From: Myxococcales bacterium
Lineage (GTDB): Bacteria; Myxococcota_A; Bradymonadia; UBA7976; UBA1532
NCBI GenBank assembly: GCA_020633435.1
Contig: JACKDP010000001.1
Location: 1,302,001-1,366,000, forward strand
Length of the DNA stretch: 64,000 nucleotides
Reading direction: 5' to 3'
The first letter of the stretch is position 1; each line of letters starts with the position of its first letter. Below are positions 19,612 through 31,309 of this stretch, piece after piece. The notes beneath the pieces are model-generated. The model was not told the DNA's origin. It searched no databases and saw nothing but the letters and a program-made list of their open reading frames with translations. Position numbers and translations under genes: made by a program.

Positions 19612-20928
19612 CTACAGGCGGCCGCCCACGGGCAGGCCGCTCGGCACTTCATCCGGGATGTCCAGATCGAGCGCCTGGTCGGAGAGCGACTCCAGGAAGG
19701 CGATGATGTCCGGGAGGTCGGCCGGGTTCAGCCGCAGGTCCAGCAGGTTCGGATCGGCCGGGCCCGCGCCGGGGGGCGGCGGGGGCGCGCCGGGAGCGGG
19801 GCGGCCCCGCGCCGCGTAGAACCGCATCACATCAGGCAGCGTGCGGAACACACCGCCATGCATGTACGGCCCCGTGAGCGCCACGTTGCGCAGGCTCGGC
19901 GTGCGGAACCGGCCCTGGCCATCGCCCTGGTCCAGCTCGGGCGTGGCCGGGTTGTCCGGCGTGTTGAGCCGGTGCAGCCGGTAGTCGCTGAACATGGGCC
20001 CGCGGTGGCAGTCGGCGCAGCCCGCCGCGTTGAAGGCCCGCAGCCCGCGCTGCTGCTGGGCCGTCAGGGCCCCCGCGTCGCCCGCCTGGAAGCGATCGAA
20101 GGGGCTCGTCAGCCGGGACAGGTGCCGCTCGAAAGCCGCGATGGCGTTGGACAGGTGCTCCACCGTCACCGCGTCGGCCGGGTTGACGCCGAAGGCCGCC
20201 GCGAAGAGGGCCTCGTACTCGGGGATGGCCGCCAGGCGCGCCACCACGCGGTCGAGGGCCTCGTTCTCGGGGTAGGTGTCGCCCCGCATCTCCACGTCCG
20301 ACTGGATGGGGCCGAGGGCCTGGGCCTCCAGGCTGTGGGCCCGGTTGTCCCAGAACATCGGCGCGTCCTCCGGATCGGGCATCGCGCCGCCGGTCCAGCC
20401 ATTGAAGCCGGTGTTCAGCACGGTGGGCGCGTTGCGGGGCACGAACGGCGCCCCCCGCCCCCGGACGCGGTCGGGGCCGAGCCCCTGGCCGCCCGTGCCG
20501 ATGGACAGCGCGATGCCATCGCCGTAGGCGAAGTCGGGGTGGTGGCACGAGGCGCAGGCGATGTCCCGGGGCCCCGAGAGGATGGGATCCCAGAACAGCA
20601 GGCGGCCGAGGGCCACCTTCGCCGCCGTGGTGGGGTTGTCCGCCGGGGACCGGGGCTGGACGCCCTGGGCCTGGGGCGGCTGGTTCGCCGGCGGCTGGTT
20701 CGTCGGCGGCGGGTTGGCCGGCGGGTCATCGGCCGGCGGCGCCGGCGGCTGGTCCGGGGGCGGCTGGCGGCCGTCCGGGGGCGGCTGGCGGCCGTCGCCG
20801 GTCGGGGCGGCGCGGGGGCCAGCCTGCAGGCCGCCCTCCGCCTCACCGGGGCCATCGCCACCGGCGCAGCCGGCCGCCACCGCCAGCATCAAAGAGAGCA
20901 TGGCACGAGCGATCGTCGTCTGACTCAT
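19612..20928 (-). CDS. Di-haem cytochrome c peroxidase (MauG/CcpA family), lipoprotein
   Basis: A 438-residue protein with a lipobox (LAVAAGC, Cys at ~21), a ~70-residue Pro/Gln/Asp linker containing tandem GRQPPPD, and a catalytic region with two c-type haem sites: CASCHH at ~125-130 and CADCHRG near 310. Family hallmarks are LGRLLFWDPILSG, PRNAPTVLNTGFN, MFWDNRAHSLEAQA and RTPSLRNVALTGPYMHGG. It would reduce peroxide or oxidise a substrate in the periplasm. ATG 20928 has AGGAGAAG at good distance and a sigma-54-like promoter 38 bp further upstream. Confidence 0.92.
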   Translation of the reverse strand: MSQTTIARAMLSLMLAVAAGCAGGDGPGEAEGGLQAGPRAAPTGDGRQPPPDGRQPPPDQPPAPPADDPPANPPPTNQPPANQPPQAQGVQPRSPADNPTTAAKVALGRLLFWDPILSGPRDIACASCHHPDFAYGDGIALSIGTGGQGLGPDRVRGRGAPFVPRNAPTVLNTGFNGWTGGAMPDPEDAPMFWDNRAHSLEAQALGPIQSDVEMRGDTYPENEALDRVVARLAAIPEYEALFAAAFGVNPADAVTVEHLSNAIAAFERHLSRLTSPFDRFQAGDAGALTAQQQRGLRAFNAAGCADCHRGPMFSDYRLHRLNTPDNPATPELDQGDGQGRFRTPSLRNVALTGPYMHGGVFRTLPDVMRFYAARGRPAPGAPPPPPGAGPADPNLLDLRLNPADLPDIIAFLESLSDQALDLDIPDEVPSGLPVGGRL

Positions 20929-20965
20929 GGGACTTCTCCTGGGGTCCGGGTTCGCGCCTGGACTT

Positions 20966-20981
20966 CGCAGGATCGGTGCCA
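20966..20981 (-). promoter_or_regulatory. Sigma-54-like promoter of the cytochrome c peroxidase gene
   Basis: The minus-strand sequence TGGCACCGATCCTGCG matches the -24/-12 consensus (TGGCAC and TGC, with GG and GC 12 bp apart). The predicted start of transcription, about 20955, leaves a 27-nt leader containing the ribosome site. No activator site was identified with confidence; a CCCAGCTGGG palindrome lies upstream around 21038. Confidence 0.5.
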
Positions 20982-21152
20982 GCGCACTTTGGAGGACAAC
21001 CGCCTACATCTGCCGACAGTAGTTTACCCCATGGATCCCAGCTGGGGCGTCCGGCATCCGGGGATTTCCGGGGGTTGCGGGCCTGGCGGGGGGGCTCTGC
21101 GGGGGGCGTCAGCCTGCGGCGACACTGCCAAGGAGGCTTGGCGCCGGCGACG

Positions 21153-21707
21153 CTACCGCGCCTCGGCGCGCAGCGCGGCCCGGGCGGCCATCAGGGCGAA
21201 CCCGAGCAGGTTCTCGCCGCGCCACTGCCGGGGGTCGGCCGCCGCGGGGGCGTCGGCCGCCAGCCCGATGCCCCAGATGCGATCCACCGGGCTGGCCTCG
21301 ACCAGCACCCGCGCGCCGGTGGCGAGCAGGAAGGCGAGCAGCGGGGAATTCTGCTTGAACTTCAGGTAGTTGGCCTGGACCACCAGCTCGAAGCGGGCGG
21401 CGTCCCAGCGGGCGCCATCGAAGCCCGCCACCCCGCGGCCCAGGCGCTTGGCCTCGCCGGGGTGGTCGGCCGCCAGGATGCGGGCGCGGCTGCCCTCGTC
21501 GCCGAAGAGCCGCGCCTTGCCGGCCATCATGTAGTGCTCGGCGCTCGCGAAGGTGTCGTCCCCCTCGCGGAAGGTGGCGGGCCACCACTGGCTCAGGCAG
21601 CTCGGCGAGAGCTGCCCGTCGGCCCGCGGGGTGTGCCCCCAGAAGAAGAGGTACTTGAGGGGCTCGCCGCGCTCGATGGCGGCCTCCAGCTCGGCGCGTG
21701 TCTTCAT
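21153..21707 (-). CDS. NADAR-family N-glycosidase (YbiA-like)
   Basis: A 184-residue NADAR-domain protein. YbiA-type members hydrolyse N-glycosidic bonds of toxic riboflavin-pathway intermediates; others act on ADP-ribosylated targets. Hallmarks are YLFFWGH near the start, FASAEHYMMAGKARLFGD, EAKRLGRGVAGFDGARWD, LVVQANYLKFKQN and a C-terminal DRIWGIGL with WRGENLLGFALM. ATG 21707 is used because sequence upstream of it is a terminator and the preceding gene's tail. It is a single gene. Confidence 0.92.
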   Translation of the reverse strand: MKTRAELEAAIERGEPLKYLFFWGHTPRADGQLSPSCLSQWWPATFREGDDTFASAEHYMMAGKARLFGDEGSRARILAADHPGEAKRLGRGVAGFDGARWDAARFELVVQANYLKFKQNSPLLAFLLATGARVLVEASPVDRIWGIGLAADAPAAADPRQWRGENLLGFALMAARAALRAEAR

Positions 21708-21740
21708 GGGCGGCACGATGCCCGACCCGCCGGCGCCAGA

Positions 21741-21775
21741 AAATGAAAAAGCCGCCTCCCCCCCGAGAGACGGCT
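21741..21775 (-). terminator. Rho-independent terminator of the 152-aa membrane-protein gene
   Basis: On the minus strand a 9-bp stem (AGCCGTCTC with GAGGCGGCT; arms 21775-21767 and 21758-21750, one G-U pair, 8-nt loop) is followed by TTTTTCATTT. It lies 27 bp after the stop of the gene at 21802 and just upstream of the NADAR gene. Confidence 0.85.
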
Positions 21776-21801
21776 CTTCCGGGACGGGCGTCCCGACGGC
21801 G

Positions 21802-22260
21802 TCAGGCCGTCTTGTTGGCGTAGCCCTTGGCACCGAGCAGGGCGAGCACCGAGCCCACGATCCCGATGATGTTGGCGATGCCGAAGCCGACGTTGATGGG
21901 CGGCCCGAAGTAGAACGGCCCCGCCAGCTCCGCGACGATGCCGAGGATGGCCACGACCATGACGAACTTGGCCGCCTTGGACATGAAGAGCGTGACGGCG
22001 CCGGCGATCTGGAGGCCAAGCATCACGAAGAGGAAGATGCCGAAGATGCCGGTGCCCGCCTTCACGTTGCTCGTGACGGCCGCGGCGTTGGCGAGCGCCG
22101 CCTTCTGCTCGTCGGTCAGGGCAGAGCCGTCCATGGCCTTGCCCTCCTTGGCCGCCTGCTCGACCATCGCGGACGAGCCGCCCACGGCGCCGTAGGTCAT
22201 GCCACCAAAGGCGTTGAGGATGCCCGCGATGATCAGAAGAACGCCAGCAGCGATACGCAT
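21802..22260 (-). CDS. Small four-helix membrane protein, unknown function
   Basis: A 152-residue integral membrane protein with four hydrophobic segments: residues ~3-27, ~68-92, ~95-115 and ~124-146. The start is the ATG at 22260, whose first segment (RIAAGVLLIIAGILNAFGGM) could also act as a signal anchor. A soluble Ala/Lys loop lies between helices 1 and 2. It is less GC-rich than its neighbours and closed by a clear intrinsic terminator, suggesting a well-expressed monocistronic unit. Family not recognised. Confidence 0.8.
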   Translation of the reverse strand: MRIAAGVLLIIAGILNAFGGMTYGAVGGSSAMVEQAAKEGKAMDGSALTDEQKAALANAAAVTSNVKAGTGIFGIFLFVMLGLQIAGAVTLFMSKAAKFVMVVAILGIVAELAGPFYFGPPINVGFGIANIIGIVGSVLALLGAKGYANKTA

Positions 22261-22394
22261 GTCGATTCCCTCTCCAGGTTGTCCGAACCTATTGGGTTTC
22301 CCACCGCTCCGGGGGGGTGAAAACCTCGTACCACGTCCCCGGAGGCCGGGCAACGCTGGAAAGTTCTCCCCAGGTCGTTTGAACCGCGGACCGG

Positions 22395-24353
<1,959 letters not shown>

Positions 24354-24404
24354 GGGACCTCCGACGCGGTGGCGCGTCATGAGACCACGACCGGGGCCCT
24401 GGTT

Positions 24405-24830
24405 CTACTCCTCTGCGGCGAGGGGCAGCAGGTCGGAGAGGGCCTTCACCAGGTCGATGGCCGACAGGATGCCCACCAGCTCGCCGTTCTTGTCCTGCAC
24501 CGGCAGCGCGCCGTAGCGGCGGTCGAGGAAGATGGCCACCGCCTTCTTCAGCGAGTCGCTGGCCTGCACGGCCATCACGTTGGTGGTCATCAGGTCGGCC
24601 ACCTCCAGATCATCGTCCAGGCGGTAGGCGTGGGCCACGTCGATGGCCTCGTCCACCCAGTCGGGGCGGCGGATGTCGCGATCGGTGATGAAGCCGACGA
24701 GGCGGCGGTTGTCGTCCACCACGGGCAGGTGCCGCACGCCGTGCTCGCGCATGCGGAAGAAGACCTGGCGGACGCCCTCGCTGGGGTGGGCGGTGTGGAG
24801 CTTCGCGGTCATGTACTGGCTGACGTTCAT
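24405..24830 (-). CDS. Two-CBS-domain protein
   Basis: A 141-residue stand-alone Bateman module. CBS1 spans ~5-60 (MTAKLHTAHPSEGVRQVFF, HLPVVDDNRRLVGFITDRDI) and CBS2 ~80-135 (MTTNVMAVQASDSLKKAVA, LPVQDKNGELVGILSAIDLV). Such modules bind AMP, ATP, SAM or NAD and regulate partners. GGAGAGACG precedes the ATG. It lies 51 bp upstream of acs, so energy-state control of acetate activation is a reasonable inference. Confidence 0.9.
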   Translation of the reverse strand: MNVSQYMTAKLHTAHPSEGVRQVFFRMREHGVRHLPVVDDNRRLVGFITDRDIRRPDWVDEAIDVAHAYRLDDDLEVADLMTTNVMAVQASDSLKKAVAIFLDRRYGALPVQDKNGELVGILSAIDLVKALSDLLPLAAEE

Positions 24831-24943
24831 CGTCTCTCCGAGGCCGGGGGCCGCGGCGGGCCGCGGCACCAGGGAGCGATTCACGGGCCATGCCACGCCG
24901 TCACCCCCAGGAAACGGTGGAAAACCGCTACCTTCCGGTGACG

Positions 24944-27900
24944 TCAGGGGGCCGGGCGAAACACCGCCCGCCCCTCGGCGCCGGCGAGCACCTGGTCGAG
25001 CGAGAACCGCAGCGGGATGGTCTGGTTGCCCAGCCAGAGGCGCGTCTGGTCGGCGAAGTGCGGCGAGTCCGTGAGGGCCGACTGCCCGCCGGGGATGATG
25101 TTGACGCCGTCGACGTCGCCGCCCTTGAGGGCGATGACCATGCGCATCACCGGCCCGCTGCCGTAGCTGAAGCGCGTCCCCGACAGGCCCGGGTTGGCCC
25201 CGTCCACGCCCCAGTTGTCCCCCGGCCGCGGGAAGCCCGCGAGGCCCGACCGGGGATCGTCGCGGTCGAGCCGCTCGGTCGTCAGGGGCACCTGCCGCGG
25301 CGTGATGTTGAACTGCGCCAGGATGGCGTCGAAGCCCGAGTCGGCGCCCAGGAAGCCCCCGAGCAGCGACTCGAAGCGGACGTAGTGGCGCAGCCCCCAG
25401 AGCCAGGCCTCCATGTCGGCCGTGCCGAAGCCGCCCTCCCCGGGCCCCGCGGGCTCGCTCCGCAGGAAGGCCAGCGCGTCCACCAGCGCCGCCAGCATGA
25501 TCTCGTCCGCCGTCTCCACGGCGGCGGTGCCCAGGCGGTCGAAGAAGATGGACTCCCCCGTCGCGGCGTACCACGAGGCCAGCCCCCCCGGGTTCTCGGG
25601 GCCGCGCCCCGCCAGGAAGTCGCGCAGGGCCCGCACCTGCGTCCGGCTGGTGCTGAACCGCCAGCCCGGGATGCGCTCGTCGTCGAAGACCCCCGCGATG
25701 AACCGGGGCAGCCACGCGTTGAAGACCATCGTGGCGATGGCGTTGGCGCGGTCCTGGGCGTCGGGCTGGTGGTAGAACGTCTCCACCCCCGACCCGGCGT
25801 CGTACGCCCCCGCCTCGCCCCACGCCGCGAGCCGCGTCGCCACCTCGTCGAGGGCCGCGCGCTCGCCCCGGTACAGGCCCGCGAGCCGCTGGGACGCCGG
25901 GTCCAGCTCCCCATCCGACGCCGCCGCGCGGCGGCCGGCCTCCAGGGCCCCCAGCAGCGCCGGCACGAACATCTCGCCCAGCCGCGAGCTGTCATCGCTC
26001 TGCAGCGCCGACATGCCGGCGACGTCCACGCCCCCGGCCGCCACCCGGGCCTGCAGGTCGCGGTCGATGGTGTTGCCCCGGGTCGGGTACCACGGGCCGC
26101 CGATGTACCAGGGGTCGTCGTCCAGCCGGCCGTCGTTCGTCAGGCCGCCGGGATCGTTGTTGGCCGACTGGACGTAGCCCCGCGCCGGGCTCACGGCCTG
26201 GGGCATCGCCGCGAAGGGCACCACGCAGGCCTGCGGATCCGCCGCCCCCGGCGCCTCGTCCACCACGCCGTCCCGCATCGGCAGGCGGAACCCGCCGTAG
26301 GTGGTGCCGTCGAGGAGCTGGGTGGGATCGGCCCCGGGCAGCCAGCGCCCCTCGGCGTCCCGGGCCAGGTAGCCGCGGCAGGGCACGGCCTGGTAGCTGC
26401 TGAACAGGATGTCGCCGTGCTGGTCCCCCGCGGCGCTGAAGAGGCCGCTGCCCACGAGGCCCCGCGTCGTCTCCCGGAAGCCCGCGACGTCGTCGACGAA
26501 GCCCAGGCGGTCGAGGGTGTCGAGGTAGTTCGTCGCGTCGAAGGCCGCGTAATCAAAGCTGATCGCGTCGATGGTGCCGCTCGCGTCCAGATCGGTGGGC
26601 ACCACGGGGCCGCGCAGCGTCATCACCACCGCCTCGCCGGGCCCGGGGCCCTCGCCGACGGGGCGCCCCTCGATGGTCACGAGGAAGCGGCCGTCGAAGG
26701 TGGTGTAGCGCGTCCAGGTCTCGTCGCGCCCGACGCTGTCCAGGGCCGGCACGTTGGCGATGGCGTAGGCCTCGTCGACGGCCACGAGGGGCCGCCACTC
26801 GCCCCGGAAGAAGCTGGCGTCGGGCCGGCCGTCGGCGTCCAGCCGCAGCGACTCCTGGTACCAGTCGGTGATGTCGAGGACGGGGTTGACCTGGCTCCAG
26901 GCGACGCGGCCGTTGGTGCCGACGGCCAGCACCGGCAGGCCCGTCAGCAGCAGGCCGGCCTGCTGGATGGGGCCGTCGCCCAGCGTCCGGGTGTCGAGGC
27001 CGATCTGGTACATGAGCGGCGGCGCCGAGAGCTGCAGGTGGCCGTCGCCGGCCAGCAGCGAGGCGCCATCCGCCGTCGCCGACCCCGCCACGGCCCAGGC
27101 GTTGGAGCCGAAGCCCTTGTCGCGGTCGCGGCCCAGGCGGTGCTCGAAGGCCTCCAGGGTGTCCGCCAGGGCCAGCACGCTCGCCGGCAGCGCCCGGCGC
27201 GCCCCCGGCCGCCCGCCCGCCCCGGCCATCGGTAGCGGCCCGGCCGTGAAGCCGGCCGCCGTCTCCACCCCGAGCCCCGGCACCGAGTCGGAGGGCAGGT
27301 GCGGCGAGACGTCGTCCCAGATGTCCGTCAGGTAGCCGGTGCGGCGCAGCTCCGCCTCGAAGGTGTCGGGATCACGGAACAATCCAGCCAGCGAGTCGGC
27401 CGCCCGCTGGCGGCCCACGTCCCCCGTCTCGAAGGTCGTCTCGTACATCACGACGGCCACCATGGCCGCCAGATCCCGGCGATCCCACGGGTGCATCAGG
27501 TCGACCTCGCGCGGCACCCCGAGGAGGGCCCGCGCGACGCGCAGCTCGCTCGGGGGCGGGGCCTGGCCGGCGTCCACCGCCGCGATGTAGGCGTTGATGC
27601 CCGCCGCCACGGCGTCGAGGTACGCGCCCATCTCGGGCGACAGGTTCGCTACCAGCCGGTCGGTGACGAACGTGATGCCGTTCATCCGGCTCTCGATGTC
27701 GTTCTCCAGGGCCACGTCCCCGAGCAGGGCCGACAGGGTGCCCAGGCCCAGGCGCCGCTGGAGGTCCATCACGAAGTAGCGGTCGCGGGCCACGATGAAG
27801 CCCAGCACCCGCCCCAGGTCGGCGCGGTCGCGGGCGTACAGGTGGGGCACGCCCAGCTCGGTGAAGACGACGTGCGCCTCGGCGCCCAGGCCGGGGAGCG

Positions 27901-28138
27901 CCCAGGCCTCCGTCTCGGGCACGGCCGCCAGGCGCTCGGCCGGCGCCAGCGCTGCGTCGGGCGCCAGGGCGTCCGCCACGCCCTCGTCCCGGACGCCAGC
28001 GTCGCCGCCGCCGCCACCACCGCCGCCGCCGGCGTCCGGCTGGGCGTCCGCGGGCGCCGCGTCCGGTGCCGGCTCGCCGGCCGGGTCGTCGTCACAGCCC
28101 CCGAGGAGCAGCAGAGAAGCCAGCAGGCAGGCGCGCAT
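24944..28138 (-). CDS. Penicillin-acylase-family Ntn hydrolase, lipoprotein (copy 1)
   Basis: A 1064-residue precursor with lipobox MRACLLASLLLLGGC and an Asp/Ala/Gly linker, including a run of nine Gly. The alpha chain contains LGVPHLYARDRADLGRVLGFIVARDRYFVMDL. The self-processing site is FGSNAWAVAG, whose Ser would become the beta-chain nucleophile. Later hallmarks are LLAGDGHLQLSAP, VGTNGRVAWS and the C-terminal GGQSALTDSPHFADQTRLWL. Family members cleave amide bonds in penicillins, acyl-homoserine lactones or lipids; the substrate is unknown. It is paralogous to the gene 10 bp upstream. Confidence 0.9.
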   Translation of the reverse strand: MRACLLASLLLLGGCDDDPAGEPAPDAAPADAQPDAGGGGGGGGGDAGVRDEGVADALAPDAALAPAERLAAVPETEAWALPGLGAEAHVVFTELGVPHLYARDRADLGRVLGFIVARDRYFVMDLQRRLGLGTLSALLGDVALENDIESRMNGITFVTDRLVANLSPEMGAYLDAVAAGINAYIAAVDAGQAPPPSELRVARALLGVPREVDLMHPWDRRDLAAMVAVVMYETTFETGDVGRQRAADSLAGLFRDPDTFEAELRRTGYLTDIWDDVSPHLPSDSVPGLGVETAAGFTAGPLPMAGAGGRPGARRALPASVLALADTLEAFEHRLGRDRDKGFGSNAWAVAGSATADGASLLAGDGHLQLSAPPLMYQIGLDTRTLGDGPIQQAGLLLTGLPVLAVGTNGRVAWSQVNPVLDITDWYQESLRLDADGRPDASFFRGEWRPLVAVDEAYAIANVPALDSVGRDETWTRYTTFDGRFLVTIEGRPVGEGPGPGEAVVMTLRGPVVPTDLDASGTIDAISFDYAAFDATNYLDTLDRLGFVDDVAGFRETTRGLVGSGLFSAAGDQHGDILFSSYQAVPCRGYLARDAEGRWLPGADPTQLLDGTTYGGFRLPMRDGVVDEAPGAADPQACVVPFAAMPQAVSPARGYVQSANNDPGGLTNDGRLDDDPWYIGGPWYPTRGNTIDRDLQARVAAGGVDVAGMSALQSDDSSRLGEMFVPALLGALEAGRRAAASDGELDPASQRLAGLYRGERAALDEVATRLAAWGEAGAYDAGSGVETFYHQPDAQDRANAIATMVFNAWLPRFIAGVFDDERIPGWRFSTSRTQVRALRDFLAGRGPENPGGLASWYAATGESIFFDRLGTAAVETADEIMLAALVDALAFLRSEPAGPGEGGFGTADMEAWLWGLRHYVRFESLLGGFLGADSGFDAILAQFNITPRQVPLTTERLDRDDPRSGLAGFPRPGDNWGVDGANPGLSGTRFSYGSGPVMRMVIALKGGDVDGVNIIPGGQSALTDSPHFADQTRLWLGNQTIPLRFSLDQVLAGAEGRAVFRPAP

Positions 28139-28147
28139 GGCGGACCC

Positions 28148-31100
28148 CTATCGCGGCAGGTAGACGTGCCGGCCCACGGCCCCCTCGACCACCTCGTCCA
28201 GGTGAAACCGCAAGGGAATCGCCTGGTTGCCGAGCCAGAGGGCCGCCTGATCGGCGAAGTGGGGGGAGTCGGTGAGGCCCGACTGCCCCCCCGGGATGAT
28301 GTTCTGGCCGCTCACGCGCCCGTCCGGGTGCAGGGCGATGACCATGCGCTTGACGGGGCCGTTGCGGTACGTGAAGTCCCGCGGCCGCAGGTCGGAGTCG
28401 GCCGCGTCGACGGCGTAGTTGTCGCCCCCGCGGGGGAAGCCCTTGAGGCCCCGGCGCGGATCCCCCTCGGGCAGCGGGCCGCCGGCGAGGGGCAGCGCGG
28501 ACGGCTCGATGCCGAAGCGGCTGATGATGGCGCCGAAGCCCCCCACCCCGCCCACGAACGGCGCCAGGATGGACTCGAAGCGGACCTGGTGGCGCAGGCC
28601 CCAGCGCCAGGCGTCCATGTCCGGGGTGCCGTAGCCCCCCTCGCCCGGGGCCGACGGCTCGCTCTCCAGGAAGTCGAGGGCGGCGCTCAGCGCGGCCAGG
28701 GCGATCTCGTCGCTGCGCTCGATCTCGGGGGTGCTCAGGTCGTCGAAGAGCGCCGACTCGCCCGTCGCCGGGTCGAAGGAGGCGAGGCCCCGCGGGTTGT
28801 CGGCGCCGCGGCCGAAGACCAGGTTGGCCAGCGCGCGGCCCATGGCCTGATCGTCCGTCATGCGGCTGCCGGGCGTCATGCGCTCGTCGGCCAGCACGGC
28901 CTCGACGAAGTGGCCCAGCCAGGCGTTGAACAGCGTCGTCGCGACGCTGAGCTCGGCCTCCCCCGGGGCGACGGCGTGGTAGAACGTCTCCACCCCCGAG
29001 GGCGTGGGGAAGTCGGCCGCCACCCACGCCTGCAGGCGGGCCTCGACGGCCTCGAAGCGCACGCGGTCCGCGGTGTAGCGCTCGCCCACCCGGGCGTCGG
29101 CCCCCTCCAGGACGACGGGATCCGCCAGCAGCGCCCGCGTGTCCGCCAGCACCTCCAGCAGATAGGGCGCGAAGAGGGCCCCCGCCGAGGAGCGGGTGTC
29201 GGCCTGGATGCGGGCCATCGTCTCGACGTCCGCCGTGCCGGCGGCGGCCGCCGCGGCCACGAGCGCGTCGATGCGCGCGGCGCGCAGCGCGATGGACCAG
29301 GGACCGCCGATGTAGATGTCGTCGTCGGCGAGCGACCCGTCCCGCGACAGGCCGCTCGGGTCGTTGTTGGCCGAGACGACGTAGCCCGACGGCGGGTCGA
29401 CGGCGTGGGGGAACTGCTCGAAGGGCACCACGCACGCCGCCGGGTCCGCGTTCGCCTCGTCCACGCGGCCGTCGGGCGTGTAGCGCAGCGTGAAGCCGCC
29501 GTGGCGCGTGCCATCCATCACCACCTGCGGATCGTCGCCGTCCGCGAAGCGGCGGCCGTCCTCGGTGCGGGCCAGGTCGCCGCGGCACGGGGCCGCGTGG
29601 TAGCCGGTGGCGAGCAGGTGCCCGTCGACGTCGGCCGCGACGAAGTGGCTGCCGAACACCGCCAGCTTGCGCTGGGTGTCGCGGAATTCGTTGAGGTTCT
29701 GCGCGTTTGCGAGGTCGTAGTAGGCGCCGATGGCGTCGCCGACGTCCAGGTACGTGGCGTCCATCGCGAGGCCGGTGATCACGCCGTCGCCGTCCACGTC
29801 CCCGGGGATGACGGCCCCGGTGCCCAGGTTCAGGCCGGCCTCCCCGGGCTCGGCGGGGCGACCCTCGACGGCCATCAGGCGGCGGCCGTCGAACAGCTCG
29901 TAGCGCGGCTGCACCACGTCGCCGCCCGGGCTCATCAGCACGACGACGGCCCGGGTGTGGTAGGTCTCGTCGACGCGGTTGAGCGGCTTCCACTCCTCGC
30001 CGAAGCGCGTCGCCTCGGGCCAGCCATCGGCCCCCAGCCGGATCTCCTCGCGGTACCAGTCCACGGTGTCGGAGTAGAAGCAGGTGAAGCTCCACGCCAC
30101 CTTGCCGTTGGTGCCCACCCCCAGGGCGGGCAGGCCGGCGATGAAGTTGCCGCGGGCGTGCCAGTCGTCGCCGCCGAAGACGGCCGTGTCGAGGCCCGCC
30201 TGGTGGAAGTAGGCCGGCACCGCCAGGGGCAGGTGGCCGTCGCCCGCGAGGAGCGTGGCCCCGTCGGTGGTGTGCGCGCCCGAGACGGCCCAGGCGTTGC
30301 TGCCCACGGCCCCGCCGCGCCGGCCCGGCCAGCGGGCCAGGGCCTCCGCCGTGCGGGCCAGCCACGCCTTCGGCAGCCGCAGGGGCGGCGTCAGGGGCGA
30401 GCGCACCGGCTCGAAGCTCGCCTTGGCCTGGGGGCCCCCCACCGTGAACACGTTGGCCAGGGGCTCGACGCGATAGAAGATGTCGTCGCGCAGGCCGGCC
30501 TCGTGCAGCGCCCCCGTGGGCACGTCATCGAAGGCGCCGTAGGTGTCGAGCAGCGCCGCCGTGCGCTGCACCTCGTCCTTGCCGCAGGTGCTCTGCTCCA
30601 GCACCACCGCGGCGAAGGCCAGCACGTCGAGGGTGCTCAGCGGCTCCAGCAGCTCGGCGGCGTTCAGCGAGCCCAGCAGCGGCCCCGCCACCTTCATCTC
30701 GCTCGGGATGGGCAGCTCGCCCGCCTTGGCGGCCTCGACGTAGGCGTTGACGCCCTCGGCGAAGGCGTCGAGCTCGGCGCGGCGCTCGGGCGACAGGGAG
30801 GCCAGCAGCCGCTCCGCCGCCTGGGGCAGCCCCTGGGCCCGCGACGCGATGTCGGTGTCGATGAGGACGTCCCCCACCAGCTCGCTCAGGCGGCCCAGGG
30901 CCAGCCGGCGGGCCAGATCGATCATCCAGAAGCGGTCGCGCCCGAAGATGAAGCCGTGCACTCGCGCCAGATCGCGGCGGTTGCTCGCGTACAGATGCGG
31001 CACCCCCAGCTCCGTCTCGATGACGTGCACCGGGGCCTCCAGGCCGGCCAGCACGCGGCGATCGAGCTCGGGCACGCCCACGACGCGGGCCTGCTCGGGG

Positions 31101-31306
31101 GTGAGGGCGGCGTCCGGCGCGGCGGCGTCCACGGCGGCGTCGGCGGGGCCCGCGTCGGCGGCGGCGTCGGGGGCCGCGTCGACGACCACCGCCGCGTCGG
31201 TCGGGGCGGCGTCCCCCGCCGCGGGCTTCGCCGGATCGTCGTCGCAGGCCGCGAGGGTCAGCGCGCAGAGGAGCCCGGCCAGGCGGGCGTGGCGGGAGGC
31301 AGACAT
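28148..31306 (-). CDS. Penicillin-acylase-family Ntn hydrolase, lipoprotein (copy 2)
   Basis: A 1052-residue paralogue of the downstream gene. A signal peptide with lipobox LCALTLAAC precedes a repeated Asp/Ala linker. The alpha-chain motif is LGVPHLYASNRRDLARVHGFIFGRDRF, the predicted self-cleavage/nucleophile site VGSNAWAVSG, then LLAGDGHLPLAVP, VGTNGKVAWS and a C-terminal GGQSGLTDSPHFADQAALWL. It starts 3 bp downstream of the CapA-like gene's stop and ends 9 bp before copy 1, so the three genes form one operon of membrane-anchored hydrolases. The copies have diverged clearly outside the motifs, suggesting different substrates. Confidence 0.9.
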   Translation of the reverse strand: MSASRHARLAGLLCALTLAACDDDPAKPAAGDAAPTDAAVVVDAAPDAAADAGPADAAVDAAAPDAALTPEQARVVGVPELDRRVLAGLEAPVHVIETELGVPHLYASNRRDLARVHGFIFGRDRFWMIDLARRLALGRLSELVGDVLIDTDIASRAQGLPQAAERLLASLSPERRAELDAFAEGVNAYVEAAKAGELPIPSEMKVAGPLLGSLNAAELLEPLSTLDVLAFAAVVLEQSTCGKDEVQRTAALLDTYGAFDDVPTGALHEAGLRDDIFYRVEPLANVFTVGGPQAKASFEPVRSPLTPPLRLPKAWLARTAEALARWPGRRGGAVGSNAWAVSGAHTTDGATLLAGDGHLPLAVPAYFHQAGLDTAVFGGDDWHARGNFIAGLPALGVGTNGKVAWSFTCFYSDTVDWYREEIRLGADGWPEATRFGEEWKPLNRVDETYHTRAVVVLMSPGGDVVQPRYELFDGRRLMAVEGRPAEPGEAGLNLGTGAVIPGDVDGDGVITGLAMDATYLDVGDAIGAYYDLANAQNLNEFRDTQRKLAVFGSHFVAADVDGHLLATGYHAAPCRGDLARTEDGRRFADGDDPQVVMDGTRHGGFTLRYTPDGRVDEANADPAACVVPFEQFPHAVDPPSGYVVSANNDPSGLSRDGSLADDDIYIGGPWSIALRAARIDALVAAAAAAGTADVETMARIQADTRSSAGALFAPYLLEVLADTRALLADPVVLEGADARVGERYTADRVRFEAVEARLQAWVAADFPTPSGVETFYHAVAPGEAELSVATTLFNAWLGHFVEAVLADERMTPGSRMTDDQAMGRALANLVFGRGADNPRGLASFDPATGESALFDDLSTPEIERSDEIALAALSAALDFLESEPSAPGEGGYGTPDMDAWRWGLRHQVRFESILAPFVGGVGGFGAIISRFGIEPSALPLAGGPLPEGDPRRGLKGFPRGGDNYAVDAADSDLRPRDFTYRNGPVKRMVIALHPDGRVSGQNIIPGGQSGLTDSPHFADQAALWLGNQAIPLRFHLDEVVEGAVGRHVYLPR

Positions 31307-31309
31307 CGA

